Shown: positions 1 through 8,624, counted from the stretch's first letter. The stretch is DNA of 64,000 nucleotides from an uncultured Oscillospiraceae bacterium (GCA_934646005.1 CAKUED010000004.1:62001-126000); one strand, 5' to 3'. Numbers and translations: made by a program. The notes: generated from the letters alone by a model not told the origin.

Positions 1-684
1 GAGCTGGTTCGTCGTGGTCAGCTCCCGCTCGGCGGAAAGGTTCGTGGCGGGCATGATATACGTTGCGGTGTTCGTGATCTGCTTGAACGTCTCGCTTTTG
101 AGCGCCGCCTGCGCGATGCGCACCAGGTCACGCGCGGTGGTGTAGTGATCGTCGTCGTGCAGCCCGTGGGGGTTGCAGAAGTGCGTGTTTTCGCAGCCCA
201 GCTCATACGCGCGCTCGTTCATCATGCGCACAAAATCGGGGATCGACCCGGCGATATACTCCGCTGCGACGTTGCTCGCCTCGTTGCCGGACATGAGCAT
301 CATGCAGTAAAGAAGATTCTCCACCGAAAGCTGCTCGCCCACCATGAGACCCGCAGTGCTGCTGCTGCCGTCAATGTCGGCAAACGCGGATTCATCGACC
401 GTGACCGTGTCGGACAGGTTGCCGTTTTCCAGCACCAGCAGGCACGTCATGATCTTCGTCAGGCTGGCGGGGTAGACGCGCTCGTCAGGGTTCTGCTCAT
501 AGATGACCCGGTTCGTGTTGAGGTCAATGAGCATCGCCGCCTTGGCGTCCACCGTAAACGGCGCGGTCGCCTGTGCGGTGTCGGCGGTGGGCTCGTCCGC
601 CACAGCGGCGGAAACGGGGAGATAAAACGCCGCCAGAAGCATACAAAGCGCCAGCAGCAGGGGAAAAAGTCTGCATTTTTTCAT
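1..684 (-). CDS. dacF: D-alanyl-D-alanine carboxypeptidase, DacF-type (C-terminus outside window)
   Basis: Penicillin-binding protein 5/DacF family (peptidase S11), which trims the terminal D-Ala from peptidoglycan stem peptides outside the membrane. The 228 codons in the window begin with a signal peptide (MKKCRLF, then a Leu/Ala-rich core ending near PVSAA). The active-site motif SLTK is at residues 74-77, with Ser74 the nucleophile, and the SGN motif is at 132-134. The third motif, KTG, should lie beyond the window edge. The frame is open to base 1, so the gene is cut by the window and not broken. It diverges from the comEA-like operon and has a good sigma-A-type promoter of its own. Family assignment is firm. 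The choice of DacF over DacA or DacB is by general resemblance only; in Bacillus subtilis dacF lies next to spoIIA, which is not so here. Confidence 0.9.
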   Translation of the reverse strand, partial: MKKCRLFPLLLALCMLLAAFYLPVSAAVADEPTADTAQATAPFTVDAKAAMLIDLNTNRVIYEQNPDERVYPASLTKIMTCLLVLENGNLSDTVTVDESAFADIDGSSSTAGLMVGEQLSVENLLYCMMLMSGNEASNVAAEYIAGSIPDFVRMMNERAYELGCENTHFCNPHGLHDDDHYTTARDLVRIAQAALKSETFKQITNTATYIMPATNLSAERELTTTNQL

Positions 685-776
685 AAGAATACTCCAAATT
701 CCCGGGGCACACTTGCCGAACCGGGCAGAATTGTGTTAAAATAATCTTGCAGTCCGCGCAGGGCGCGGCTGCGTCT

Positions 777-804
777 ATTATACCAAATTCCGGCGCTATG
801 TCAA
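777..804 (-). promoter_or_regulatory. Sigma-A-type promoter for dacF
   Basis: On the minus strand a perfect TTGACA (804-799) and a perfect TATAAT (782-777) are separated by 16 bp. It points at dacF and leaves a leader of about 85 nt. It lies inside the 5' leader of the divergent comEA-like gene. A weaker plus-strand candidate (TTGCCG, 18 bp, TAAAAT near 735-742) might serve the comEA operon. Confidence 0.7.
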
Positions 805-824
805 ATCGGGCGGAGGTGAGCGCG

Positions 825-1211
825 ATGCTGAAACGTCTGGCGGCGTTTGTCATCCCGGCGCTGGCGCTGCTGGCGTGCGGCGTGATGCTGGGTATCTTCA
901 TCATGCAGACGCGCACGGCGGGCACGATCAGCGTGCAGCGCGCCGCGCCGGACGAGCCGGAGGAAGCGGTGCAGACGGTCATGGAAGAACCGTCGGACGC
1001 GGCGGAGGACCGCCTCGACCTCAATACGGCGACTGCTGCGGACTTGCAGGAGCTTCCGGGCATCGGCGCGGTGATCGCGCAGCGCATCATCGACTACCGC
1101 GACCTGTGCGGGCGCTTTCTCGACCCGGAGCAGCTCATGGAAGTTGATGGCATCGGCGAGGCAAAATACGAAAAGATCCGAGATCTTGTGACTGTGAGGA
1201 ATACCGAATGA
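825..1211 (+). CDS. ComEA-like helix-hairpin-helix DNA-binding protein
   Basis: A 128-residue protein with one N-terminal membrane segment (about residues 5-25), an acidic linker rich in Glu and Asp, and a C-terminal double helix-hairpin-helix of the ComEA type. That domain starts LDLNTATAADL, with hairpins LPGIGAVIA and VDGIGEAKY. ComEA proteins bind double-stranded DNA at the outer face of the membrane during transformation. The SLBB/oligomerisation domain of Bacillus ComEA is absent, as in many short clostridial forms, and no comEC or comFA is nearby. ATG 825 is chosen because GGAGGTGAG ends 4 bp upstream; the ORF is also open from 747 without a good ribosome site. Its stop overlaps the response regulator start by ATGA, so the two are translated together. 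Confidence 0.8.
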   Translation: MLKRLAAFVIPALALLACGVMLGIFIMQTRTAGTISVQRAAPDEPEEAVQTVMEEPSDAAEDRLDLNTATAADLQELPGIGAVIAQRIIDYRDLCGRFLDPEQLMEVDGIGEAKYEKIRDLVTVRNTE

Positions 1212-1888
1212 AAATTCTGGTGGTTGACGACGAGGCTCTGCTCGTCAAGGGGATCAAATTCAATCTGGAAAACGACGGCTACACCGTCGTCACCGGCAGC
1301 GACGGCGAGCAGGCGGTGGAGATCGCGGCGGCGGGCGGCATCGACCTGATCGTGCTGGACCTGATGATGCCGAAGCTCGACGGACTCGGCGCGTGCCGAA
1401 GAATCCGCGAATTTTCCGATGTGCCCATCATCATGCTCACCGCCAAGGCGGACGATATGGATAAGCTCATGGGCTTTGAGCACGGCGCGGACGATTATCT
1501 GACGAAGCCGTTTAACATTCTGGAACTCAAGGCGCGCATCCGCGCACTTCTGCGCCGCGCGAAGCCCGCCGAAAAGGAACAGCCGCGCGACGAGCTGCGC
1601 TGCGAGCACATCCGGCTGGACTGCACGGCGCGCGACGCGTATCGCGGCAGCGCCCGCGTAGAGCTGACCGCCAAGGAATTTGACCTTGCGGAGCTTCTCA
1701 TGCGCAACCCGAACAGGGTCTATTCACGCGATGCGCTGCTCTCGGCGATCTGGGGCTATGACAGCAGCAGCGACATTCGCACCGTGGACGTGCACATCCG
1801 CCGCCTGCGCGAAAAGCTGGAGCAGAACCCGGCAGAGCCGGAGCACATTATGACCAAATGGGGAGTGGGGTACTATTTCCGCTACTAA
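1208..1888 (+). CDS. OmpR/PhoB-family response regulator
   Basis: DNA-binding response regulator of 226 residues. The receiver domain (1-120) has the acidic pair DD at 7-8, phospho-acceptor Asp51 in VLDLMMP, and the Lys of LTKPF. A winged-helix output domain follows (about 130-226), with AKEFDLAELL and the recognition region TVDVHIRRLREKL. It is the partner of the adjacent sensor kinase. It is co-transcribed with the upstream comEA-like gene (ATGA overlap) and the downstream kinase and GerMN lipoprotein. The regulon cannot be told from sequence. The pair resembles PhoP/ResD- or YycF-like systems, but the neighbouring genes do not match walRK. Confidence 0.9.
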   Translation: MKILVVDDEALLVKGIKFNLENDGYTVVTGSDGEQAVEIAAAGGIDLIVLDLMMPKLDGLGACRRIREFSDVPIIMLTAKADDMDKLMGFEHGADDYLTKPFNILELKARIRALLRRAKPAEKEQPRDELRCEHIRLDCTARDAYRGSARVELTAKEFDLAELLMRNPNRVYSRDALLSAIWGYDSSSDIRTVDVHIRRLREKLEQNPAEPEHIMTKWGVGYYFRY

Positions 1889-1901
1889 ACGCCGTATCGG
1901 G

Positions 1902-3326
1902 ATGCTGCCGAGCAGCTCGCAGCTTCGCAACGCGCTGGCGTATGTTGCCATCACGCTGCTGGCGCTGCTGTTTTTGAATCTCTATTCCGCGAGAAATACG
2001 CGCACGCTGATGTTTCAGGCAAAGTACACCGCCGCGCAGGATAAGCTCCAGCCAATCGTCTCGGCGTTCAGCGGGCTCGACGCGCTGACGGTGGAAAACG
2101 TGGAGCAGGTCATCTCTGTTCTCGGCGACCTCAACGTTACGCGCGTGATCGTCACGGATTATGAAGCGCGCGCGCTGTACGACTCCTCCGTGGGGCAGAA
2201 CTGCGTCGGGCGCTATGTGCTGTTTGAGGAGGTGGCGCAGGCGCTCGGCGGCAACGATGTATTTTACTGCGTGTATGACAGCGGCGCGCTGGAAAGCCGC
2301 GCCGCCATGCCCGTGCAGACGGACGGCGCGACGATCGGCTGCGTTTATATGATGGAGTACGACACGGCGCAGGGCAAGATCATCGCGGATCTGGAGCGCA
2401 CGTTTTTGCGCGGGTCGGTCATTCTGGAAGCCGCGATCGTGCTCGCGTCCGTATGCTTTTCGATCATCTCCTCCGGGCGGATGCGCAAAATTCTCACGTC
2501 CGTGCGTCTTGCGCGCGAGGGCGAATATAACTACAAGATCCGAATGCGCGGCGCGGACGAGTTCAGCAAGCTCGCCGCCGAGTTCAACAAGCTCACCGAG
2601 CGCCTGCAAGCGTCCGAAAGCGCGCAGCGGCAGTTTATCTCCGACGCGTCGCATGAACTCAAAACGCCGCTGGCGTCCATCAAGCTCCTGTCCGACTCCA
2701 TTTTGCAGAACGATATGGACACTGCCACCATGCGCGAGTTTGTTGCCGACATCGGCAGCGAGTCCGACCGCCTGACACGCATGGCGCAGAAGCTGCTCGT
2801 GCTCAACCGCACGGAGCACGCGGTGGAGCTGGAGCATGAGGTCGTGGACGCGGAGGAGGTCGTGTCCCATGTGTTCCGTATGCTCATCCCGCTGGCGGCG
2901 CGCCGCGAGATCGACCTGACGGCAGATCTCGAGCATGGGTGTCTGATCCTCTCGGCGGAGGATGATCTGTATCAAATTCTCTTTAACCTTGTGGAAAACG
3001 GCATCAAATATAACCGTGACGGCGGCAGCGTCCATGTGAAGCTGCGCCGGACGGACGACGATGTGACGATCACCGTGGAGGACACCGGCGCGGGCATCCC
3101 GCATGAGGCACTGGGGCATATTTTTGAGCGCTTTTACCGCGTGGACAAGGCGCGCTCGCGGCAGGCGGGCGGCTCGGGTCTCGGACTTTCCATCGTGCGC
3201 GAGCTCGTCGCGCGCAACCTCGGCACGATCGACGTCAGCTCCATCGAGGGCAGCGGCACGCGCTTTACCGTCGTGCTGCCGTACTTTGACATGGAACGGG
3301 AGGAGGGGCACGATGAAGAGATGTAA
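1902..3326 (+). CDS. Membrane sensor histidine kinase
   Basis: A 474-residue HisKA-type kinase: a first membrane segment at about residues 12-27, an extracytoplasmic sensor domain of about 140 residues, a second membrane segment near 168-190 (VILEAAIVLASVCFSII), a HAMP region, and a dimerisation/phospho-acceptor helix with His251 in DASHELKTPL. The ATPase domain shows an N box (NLVENGIKYN), G1 (EDTGAGIP), F box (FERFYRVDK) and G2 (GGSGLGLSIV). It should phosphorylate the regulator encoded 13 bp upstream. The ATG has no clear ribosome-binding site, so translation may depend on coupling to the regulator gene. Its 3' end overlaps the next gene by 14 bp. The signal sensed is unknown. Confidence 0.9.
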   Translation: MLPSSSQLRNALAYVAITLLALLFLNLYSARNTRTLMFQAKYTAAQDKLQPIVSAFSGLDALTVENVEQVISVLGDLNVTRVIVTDYEARALYDSSVGQNCVGRYVLFEEVAQALGGNDVFYCVYDSGALESRAAMPVQTDGATIGCVYMMEYDTAQGKIIADLERTFLRGSVILEAAIVLASVCFSIISSGRMRKILTSVRLAREGEYNYKIRMRGADEFSKLAAEFNKLTERLQASESAQRQFISDASHELKTPLASIKLLSDSILQNDMDTATMREFVADIGSESDRLTRMAQKLLVLNRTEHAVELEHEVVDAEEVVSHVFRMLIPLAARREIDLTADLEHGCLILSAEDDLYQILFNLVENGIKYNRDGGSVHVKLRRTDDDVTITVEDTGAGIPHEALGHIFERFYRVDKARSRQAGGSGLGLSIVRELVARNLGTIDVSSIEGSGTRFTVVLPYFDMEREEGHDEEM

Positions 3327-4212
3327 GTGCCTGCTGGCGCTGCTTTTGTGCCTGCTGCTCGCGGGCTGTGCGATCACCCAGACGCAGTATGTGAACCCCA
3401 TCCGCTTTTACTATAACCGCGCGGAGGTCGCCTACAATCAGCCCGGCGGCACGCTGGCGTATGAAACACGCGATTTGATGAGCCGTCAGGTCGGCATCGA
3501 CGAGATCCTCGCGCTGTATTTTGCAGGTCCGCAGGATGAGGCGCTCGTCTCGCCGTTTCCGAGCGGCACGGCGTGCACCGCGCTTTCGATGCAGGACGGC
3601 GTGCTCACGCTCACACTGAACGATGCCTATGCGCAGCTCACCGGCGCGGCGCGCACGACCGCCGCCGCGTGCCTGACGCTGACGCTCACGCAAATTCGCA
3701 CCGTGGAGGAGGTCTGCCTCGAAACGCCCGATGCCGTGAGCGCCGAGCAGCGGCAGGTGCACTACCGCGCGTCGGATTTTATCCTGCGCGACGCGTCGGT
3801 CACGAACCCGGAGTGGACGGCGACGCTGTATTTCTGTGCCGCGCAGAGCCGCCAGATGCGCTCGGAAAAGCGCGCCATCGCCTACCGCGCGCAGAGCGAC
3901 CTGCCGCAGCTCGTGCTGGAGCAGCTTCTGGACGGACCGACGCTTCAGAATCTCATCAGCCCCATCCCGCGCGGCACGCGCTGCGTGGACGTGACGCTGA
4001 CGGACGGCGTTTGCAGCGTGGTACTGTCGGAGGAATTTACTGCCTGCGACACGGACGAAGCCTCCGCCGCGCTGGCGGTGCACGCCGTGGCGGCGACGCT
4101 GTGCGAGCTGCCGGATGTGCAGAGCGTGCGGCTGTCCGTCATCGGTGTGCAGGACCTGACGAATTTCAGCATCGCAGAACCGCTCACGCCAACGGATGAT
4201 TGGTTTACATAA
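3313..4212 (+). CDS. GerM-like lipoprotein with two GerMN domains
   Basis: A 299-residue exported lipoprotein. The signal peptide has lipobox LLAGC with Cys near residue 18. Two GerMN-type repeats follow: one around residues 60-145 and one around 195-285, each with a conserved GP segment (FAGPQDEALV; LLDGPTLQNL) and a Pro-rich strand (SPFPSGTACT; SPIPRGTRCV). GerMN domains occur in spore-germination protein GerM and in lipoproteins next to two-component systems, where they probably act at the membrane-wall interface. It overlaps the kinase gene by 14 bp and is the last gene before a strong terminator. Whether it tunes the kinase, as LpqB-like proteins do, is inference. Confidence 0.8.
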   Translation: MKRCKCLLALLLCLLLAGCAITQTQYVNPIRFYYNRAEVAYNQPGGTLAYETRDLMSRQVGIDEILALYFAGPQDEALVSPFPSGTACTALSMQDGVLTLTLNDAYAQLTGAARTTAAACLTLTLTQIRTVEEVCLETPDAVSAEQRQVHYRASDFILRDASVTNPEWTATLYFCAAQSRQMRSEKRAIAYRAQSDLPQLVLEQLLDGPTLQNLISPIPRGTRCVDVTLTDGVCSVVLSEEFTACDTDEASAALAVHAVAATLCELPDVQSVRLSVIGVQDLTNFSIAEPLTPTDDWFT

Positions 4213-4228
4213 TTATAATTTGGAACAA

Positions 4229-4264
4229 AAACCGCGCCGCAGTTCAAAAGCTGCGGCGCGGTTT
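4229..4264. terminator. Bidirectional terminator between convergent genes
   Basis: A 14-bp perfect stem (4229-4242 pairing with 4251-4264) with an 8-nt loop sits between the ends of the convergent GerMN gene and the small four-Cys gene. The A-rich and T-rich flanks allow it to work on both strands. Confidence 0.85.
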
Positions 4265-4269
4265 CTGCG

Positions 4270-4479
4270 TCAAAGCTTAAATTCGTCCGGGTCGTGCTGC
4301 GCCAGCGGCGCGGACTGCGGGCGCGCAGGGACGCGCTTGAGCGGATCATAGCGGAATTTGCGGCAGTGGTGCTCCACGGGCACAACGCCGTATTTCTGGC
4401 AGATCATATGCTCGCCGTCCATTTTCCCAGCGAACTGGCAATAAGTACAGTATCGGTCGATCTTTCTGCGGAAAAGCAA
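4270..4479 (-). CDS. Small conserved four-cysteine protein (putative zinc-binding)
   Basis: A 69-residue protein typical of small conserved clostridial proteins of unknown function. It has CTYC near the N-terminus, then MICQKYG, then HHCRKFRYDPLKRVP. The four cysteines (CxxC...C...C) suggest a small zinc-bound fold, and the basic PLKRVP tail is characteristic of the family as I remember it. It reads opposite to the GerMN gene, 5 bp from the shared terminator, and lies downstream of ylbJ on the same strand with a 33-bp gap, so it may be transcribed with ylbJ. No function can be given. Confidence 0.7.
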   Translation of the reverse strand: MLFRRKIDRYCTYCQFAGKMDGEHMICQKYGVVPVEHHCRKFRYDPLKRVPARPQSAPLAQHDPDEFKL

Positions 4480-4512
4480 AGCAAGTACCGCCTTTCATCG
4501 TTCTTGCGGCTA

Positions 4513-5565
4513 TTATACACGCTTTGCGCGCAGATTTCCAGCCATTACTTTTCGGAAAATGATGCAGATCGTGCCAGCCGCCGCGTAAAGCGCCGCGAGG
4601 CGCGCGGCATCCTGACGGCTTCCGAACAGCAGCAGCCCCGCCGGGACGCTGAAAACTGCCGCGAGCACGCCTTGCAGCAGCTTTGCCCGCAGATAGCCGC
4701 GCACGCGCAGTCTCGCGTCCTGCATCACGCTCGCCACCTGCGCCGCCACGCCCACGCCGCCGAACGCGAGAAAAAACGAGCACAGCGCGAACGCGCTCAC
4801 GCGCGGCAGCGCCGCCTGTGCAAGCAGAGCCGTGCCGCCGCTCAGCTCCAGCACGCCGGAGAGGAAAATGCGCAGCGCGACCGGCGTTTCGGCGGGCAAA
4901 ACCGTATCGAGCGCGCCGCAGAGCACGCGGAACGTCACCACGATCATGCACACCGAGAGCGAAACGCTCCCGGCGTTTTTCACCGCGCGGGTGAAGGCGG
5001 CGGAAAACGGGAGCGGCTTTGTGCCAGCCTGCTTTGCGGCGGCGCACTGCGGGCGCGGCGCGCCTGCGCGCAGCAAAACGCCCAGCAGCACCGCCGACAT
5101 GAGCTGGCACAGCCACAGCGCCAGCCCTGCGCCGGGGCTGCCGAAGATACCCGCGCCCGCCATCGAAAAGACAAAGCCCGGGCCAGCGTTGTTGGCGATG
5201 CGCGCCAGATGCTCCGCCTCCGCGGCGGAGAGCCTGCCGTCCCGATAGCCCTCCGCCGCGCCCTGCGCCCCGGCGGGATAGCCGCCGAGCAGCCCCGCCG
5301 CCCACACCGCCGCGCCGTCCCGGCTCACGCCGAGCAGCCGCGCCGGAACGGCGCACACGGCATTGGCAAACCGCTGCGCCAGCCCCAGCGCGTTCAGCAT
5401 CCCCGTGCAGACGAAAAACGGGAACAGCGCCGGGAGTACCGCGCCCGCGCAGAGCGCCAGCCCCTCCGTCACCGCCTGCGCCGCCCGCTGCGGTCGCAGC
5501 AGCAAAAACGCCGCCCACCCGGCAAGCAGCAGCGCCTGCAATATCCCGCGCAGCCGTCGCTTCAT
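4513..5565 (-). CDS. ylbJ: Sporulation integral membrane protein YlbJ
   Basis: A 350-residue polytopic membrane protein with about eight hydrophobic segments and the nucleoside-recognition/Gate-type motifs of the YlbJ/SpoVV family: PALFPFFVCTG, GLLGGYPAGAQ, and NNAGPGFVFS. In Bacillus subtilis YlbJ (SpoVV) is a mother-cell protein under sigma-E, needed for dipicolinic acid movement into the forespore. ATG 5565 is chosen because it is preceded by GAGGTGATAGAG; the frame is open further upstream but that part is not conserved. It diverges from yqfC, with both putative sigma-E-type -10 boxes inside the 84-bp gap. Dipicolinate transport is known for the family and not shown here. Confidence 0.85.
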   Translation of the reverse strand: MKRRLRGILQALLLAGWAAFLLLRPQRAAQAVTEGLALCAGAVLPALFPFFVCTGMLNALGLAQRFANAVCAVPARLLGVSRDGAAVWAAGLLGGYPAGAQGAAEGYRDGRLSAAEAEHLARIANNAGPGFVFSMAGAGIFGSPGAGLALWLCQLMSAVLLGVLLRAGAPRPQCAAAKQAGTKPLPFSAAFTRAVKNAGSVSLSVCMIVVTFRVLCGALDTVLPAETPVALRIFLSGVLELSGGTALLAQAALPRVSAFALCSFFLAFGGVGVAAQVASVMQDARLRVRGYLRAKLLQGVLAAVFSVPAGLLLFGSRQDAARLAALYAAAGTICIIFRKVMAGNLRAKRV

Positions 5566-5582
5566 CTCTATCACCTCGGGAC

Positions 5583-5628
5583 AAACGTATGCTGCGGCGG
5601 AAAAATTTAGTCCCGGCGGCATAGGATA
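5583..5628. promoter_or_regulatory. Divergent sigma-E-like promoter pair for ylbJ and yqfC
   Basis: Minus strand: CATACGTTT (5591-5583) before ylbJ. Plus strand: CATAGGATA (5620-5628) before yqfC. Both resemble the mother-cell -10 consensus (CATACANT, or CATANNNTA). Between them lies one A/T-rich tract (5601-5608) that could act as -35 for each, though its spacing (about 11-12 bp) is shorter than the usual 13-15. Both genes are sigma-E-dependent in Bacillus, which supports the reading. Confidence 0.4.
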
Positions 5629-5649
5629 GAACGAAATGAGGTGGACAGG

Positions 5650-5931
5650 ATGAATTTTGCAAAGAAGGCATTGCAGGCGGTCTATGCGCGGCTGGACGTG
5701 CCGGGCGAGGCGACGGGCGCGCCGTGCGTGACGCTGTGCGGCTTTACCGAGTGCAGCGTGGACTGTGCGTGCACGATCGTAGAATATGAGCCGCATGAGA
5801 TCATCGCCGCGCTGCAAGACGGCGCGGTAAAGATCGAAGGAAGCGGTCTTGAGGTGCGCCAGATGCGGCGCGACCGGCTGTGCGTCACGGGGAAAATTCG
5901 CGCCGTGACGTATCTGGAGGGCGGCGTGTAA
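5650..5931 (+). CDS. yqfC: Sporulation protein YqfC
   Basis: A 93-residue YqfC-family protein of mostly beta strands, with the family's ordered hydrophobic blocks (VTLCGFTECSVDC and an ending near YLEGGV). The role is unknown beyond sigma-E-dependent expression in Bacillus. The start is ATG 5650, with GAGGTGG about 8 bp upstream. The stop codon shares a base with the yqfD start (TAATG), and the order yqfC-yqfD-phoH-ybeY-era matches the conserved Firmicute cluster. Synteny makes the assignment firm. Confidence 0.9.
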   Translation: MNFAKKALQAVYARLDVPGEATGAPCVTLCGFTECSVDCACTIVEYEPHEIIAALQDGAVKIEGSGLEVRQMRRDRLCVTGKIRAVTYLEGGV

Positions 5932-7127
5932 TGTGGGGCGTTTTGTGGTATGTGCTCGGCTGCTGCCGTGCGTGTGTGACGGGCGCGAGCGTGCAGTGGG
6001 CACTCAACGAATTTGCGCGGCGCGGCATCCCGGCACGGAAAATCTGCCACGTTGACGAGCTGCATCTGGAAGCGACGATCCTCGCGCGTGACCTGCCGCG
6101 TGCGCGGCTTGCGGCGCAGCGCGCCATGTGCTCGCTCGAGCCGGTCCGGCAGTGGGGGCTTTCGCGCACGCTCGCGCCGCTCAAAAAGCGCTGGGGACTG
6201 TGCGCGGCGCTGCTGGTTCTGGTGTTTGCCGCTGCGATCCTGCCGAGATTTGTCTGGTTTTACGAGGTCAGCGGCAATGAGCGCGTCCCCACGCAGAAAA
6301 TTCTGCGCGAGCTCGACGCCATCGGCGTGGGCTTCGGCACATACGGACCGTCCATCAAGCCGCAGGAGGTCAAAAATCAGATGCTCTGCCGCATCCCGGA
6401 GCTGCAGTGGCTCACCATCCAGCAGAGCGGCGGCACGGCGGTGGTTGTCGTGCGCGAGCGCCCGCTGACCGAGCCGGTCAACGACCGGCGCACGCCGCGC
6501 AACGTTGTCGCCAGCCGCGCGGGCGTACTCACGCGGGTGGCGGTTTATGAGGGCGGCAGCCTGTGCAAGGTGGGCGACGTGGTGTCGGCAGGGCAGATGC
6601 TCGTCTCCGGCTATCTCGACTGGGGCTACAAAACGCAGGTCGTGGGGGCATTGGCGGAAATTTACGCCGCGACGTGGCGCAAAAGCTGCACCGTGCTTCC
6701 CGAAACCGCGCTGCGCAAAATACCCACGGGCGAGACAAAGCGCACGGTGAGCCTGCTTTTTGGGCGCAGGCGCGTGAGCCTCGCGGGCAGCTCCCGCGCG
6801 GGAGAAAACTGCGACCGCACGACGCGGCGGATACAAATTGTTCTTCCGGGCGGGCATTTACTGCCGGTTGCTATTGAAATCAGCGAGCAAAACGTTTATG
6901 ATACAGAGGAAATGAAGGCGCGCGAGCCGGATGTGCGCGCACTTCTCGAGCGCGACGCCATCAGCCGCGCCCGGCAGGATATGCTTGCCGGGACGATCAC
7001 GAAAAGCCGCCTGACGCTGCGGCACGAGGGCGGCTGTTGGCGGCTGTACGCGGCTCTGGAGTGCGAGGAGATGATCGCCCGCATGGTAAACGCCGAGTTT
7101 TTTAAGGACGGAATTGCGAATGATTGA
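5931..7127 (+). CDS. yqfD: Sporulation protein YqfD
   Basis: A 398-residue protein with a cytoplasmic N-terminal region of about 90 residues, one membrane segment near 88-107 (LCAALLVLVFAAAILP), then a large extracytoplasmic region. It matches YqfD (SpoIVB-associated/stage IV-like family), produced in the mother cell; its molecular role is unknown. The FYEVSGNERV segment right after the membrane span is a family landmark. It starts by overlap with the yqfC stop and ends 8 bp inside phoH. The full length is typical. Confidence 0.9.
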   Translation: MWGVLWYVLGCCRACVTGASVQWALNEFARRGIPARKICHVDELHLEATILARDLPRARLAAQRAMCSLEPVRQWGLSRTLAPLKKRWGLCAALLVLVFAAAILPRFVWFYEVSGNERVPTQKILRELDAIGVGFGTYGPSIKPQEVKNQMLCRIPELQWLTIQQSGGTAVVVVRERPLTEPVNDRRTPRNVVASRAGVLTRVAVYEGGSLCKVGDVVSAGQMLVSGYLDWGYKTQVVGALAEIYAATWRKSCTVLPETALRKIPTGETKRTVSLLFGRRRVSLAGSSRAGENCDRTTRRIQIVLPGGHLLPVAIEISEQNVYDTEEMKAREPDVRALLERDAISRARQDMLAGTITKSRLTLRHEGGCWRLYAALECEEMIARMVNAEFFKDGIAND

Positions 7128-8127
7128 AAAGACCATCAATGCCGAGCGTGTGGAGTGCCTGATCGACGTATTCGGGTCGTTTGACGAGAACATCAAGCGT
7201 ATCGAATCGGAGTTCGGCGTGCGCATCACGAACCGCGGCACGGAGCTGAAAATTCAGGGCGACGAGGAGGCGGCGGATCAGGGCGCGCGGGCGCTGGAGG
7301 CGCTGCTGTCGCTTGCCGCCAAGGGCGAGGATATTGACGAGCAGAAGGTGCGCTATCTCATCTCGCTCGTTAAGACCGGCAACGAGGACAAGGTCAGCCA
7401 GATGGCAAAGGACGTTGTGTGCGTCACCGCGCGCGGCAAGCCCGTGAAGGCAAAGACCATCGGACAGCAGAAATATCTGCGCGCCATCGAAAAAAACACC
7501 GTGACCATCGGCGTCGGTCCGGCAGGCACGGGCAAGACGTATCTGGCGGTGGCGGAGGCGGTGAACGCCTTCCGCGCCAAGACCGTCAACCGCATCATCC
7601 TTACGCGCCCCGCGGTCGAGGCGGGGGAGCGGCTGGGCTTTTTGCCGGGCGACCTGCAAAACAAGGTCGATCCGTACCTGCGCCCGCTCTATGACGCGCT
7701 GTTCGATATGTTAGGTCCTGAAACATACAACAAGTATCTGGAACGCGGGAATATCGAGGTCGCGCCGCTGGCGTATATGCGCGGGCGGACGCTGGACGAC
7801 AGCTTCATCATCCTCGACGAGGCGCAGAACACCACGCGCGAGCAGATGAAGATGTTCTTAACGCGCCTCGGCTTCGGCTCGAAGATCGTCATCACCGGCG
7901 ACGTGACGCAGATCGACCTGCCGTCCGACAAGGTGAGCGGGCTCAAAGAAGCGGTGCGCGTGCTGGAAAATATGGAGGACATTGCTATCTGCCGCCTGAC
8001 GGGTGCGGACGTGGTGCGCCACCAGCTCGTACAGCAGATCGTCGCCGCCTATGAGCGCTTTGAGCAGGCGCACCCACAGCCGCCTGCCGCGCCGGGCAAA
8101 AAATTCTCGTACACAAAGAGGAAATGA
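7120..8127 (+). CDS. phoH: PhoH-like ATPase
   Basis: A 335-residue PhoH/YlaK-type P-loop ATPase with Walker A GPAGTGKT at residues 133-140 and Walker B as LDEAQNTT (Asp233, Glu234). The N-terminal ~110 residues form the KH-like RNA-binding region of the YqfE/PhoH branch next to YbeY. It is predicted to act in RNA metabolism with YbeY and Era, which follow it here. ATG 7120 is preferred over the in-frame codon at 7114. It overlaps yqfD by 8 bp and ybeY by ATGA, so the whole run is one operon. Confidence 0.9.
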   Translation: MIEKTINAERVECLIDVFGSFDENIKRIESEFGVRITNRGTELKIQGDEEAADQGARALEALLSLAAKGEDIDEQKVRYLISLVKTGNEDKVSQMAKDVVCVTARGKPVKAKTIGQQKYLRAIEKNTVTIGVGPAGTGKTYLAVAEAVNAFRAKTVNRIILTRPAVEAGERLGFLPGDLQNKVDPYLRPLYDALFDMLGPETYNKYLERGNIEVAPLAYMRGRTLDDSFIILDEAQNTTREQMKMFLTRLGFGSKIVITGDVTQIDLPSDKVSGLKEAVRVLENMEDIAICRLTGADVVRHQLVQQIVAAYERFEQAHPQPPAAPGKKFSYTKRK

Positions 8128-8624
8128 GCATGGAGCATAAGATCGTCATCACCTGCGAAGAGCGCGGGCTGTGGAGTCTGCCGGTCAAAAGGCAGATCCG
8201 CACCTGCATCCGCGCCGCGCTGAAGCTGGAGAAAATCACCGCGCCGTGTGAGATCAACGTCCTCATTTGCGGCGATGAGACCATTCGCGCGCTCAACCGC
8301 GAAACGCGGCAGACCGACCGCGCGACGGACGTGCTGTCGTTCCCGATGTTTGACCTGACCCCCGGCGAGCCGCCGGAGGACTGGACGGAGTACCGCGACC
8401 CCGGCACAGGGCTCGTGCCGCTCGGAGACATGGCGATCTCCTATGAGCGCGCCTGCGCGCAGGCGAAGGAATTTGGGCACAGCGCCGCGCGCGAGGTGGG
8501 GTATCTGACCATCCACTCTGTGCTGCACCTGCTGGGCTATGACCATATGGACGAGGGCGCGATGAAGCGCCAGATGCGCGCCCGCGAGGAAGCCATCCTC
8601 GCCGAGGTCGCGCTGAGCAGATGA
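8124..8624 (+). CDS. ybeY: Endoribonuclease YbeY (16S rRNA maturation)
   Basis: A 166-residue UPF0054 metalloprotein. The zinc site is the H-x3-H-x5-H motif seen as HSVLHLLGYDH near residue 131, and the upstream conserved RATDVLSFPM segment is intact. It processes the 3' end of 16S rRNA and works with Era in 30S assembly and quality control. It sits between phoH and era, the usual place, with ATGA overlaps at both ends. The loop between LSFPM and the metal motif is somewhat long, but within family limits. Confidence 0.93.
   Translation: MSMEHKIVITCEERGLWSLPVKRQIRTCIRAALKLEKITAPCEINVLICGDETIRALNRETRQTDRATDVLSFPMFDLTPGEPPEDWTEYRDPGTGLVPLGDMAISYERACAQAKEFGHSAAREVGYLTIHSVLHLLGYDHMDEGAMKRQMRAREEAILAEVALSR

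Noticed and set aside
4294-5610. A 438-codon plus-strand frame opposite ylbJ
   Set aside because: Composition (Arg/Ala/Gln/His-rich) is that of an antisense shadow; the minus-strand product has clear membrane helices and YlbJ motifs.
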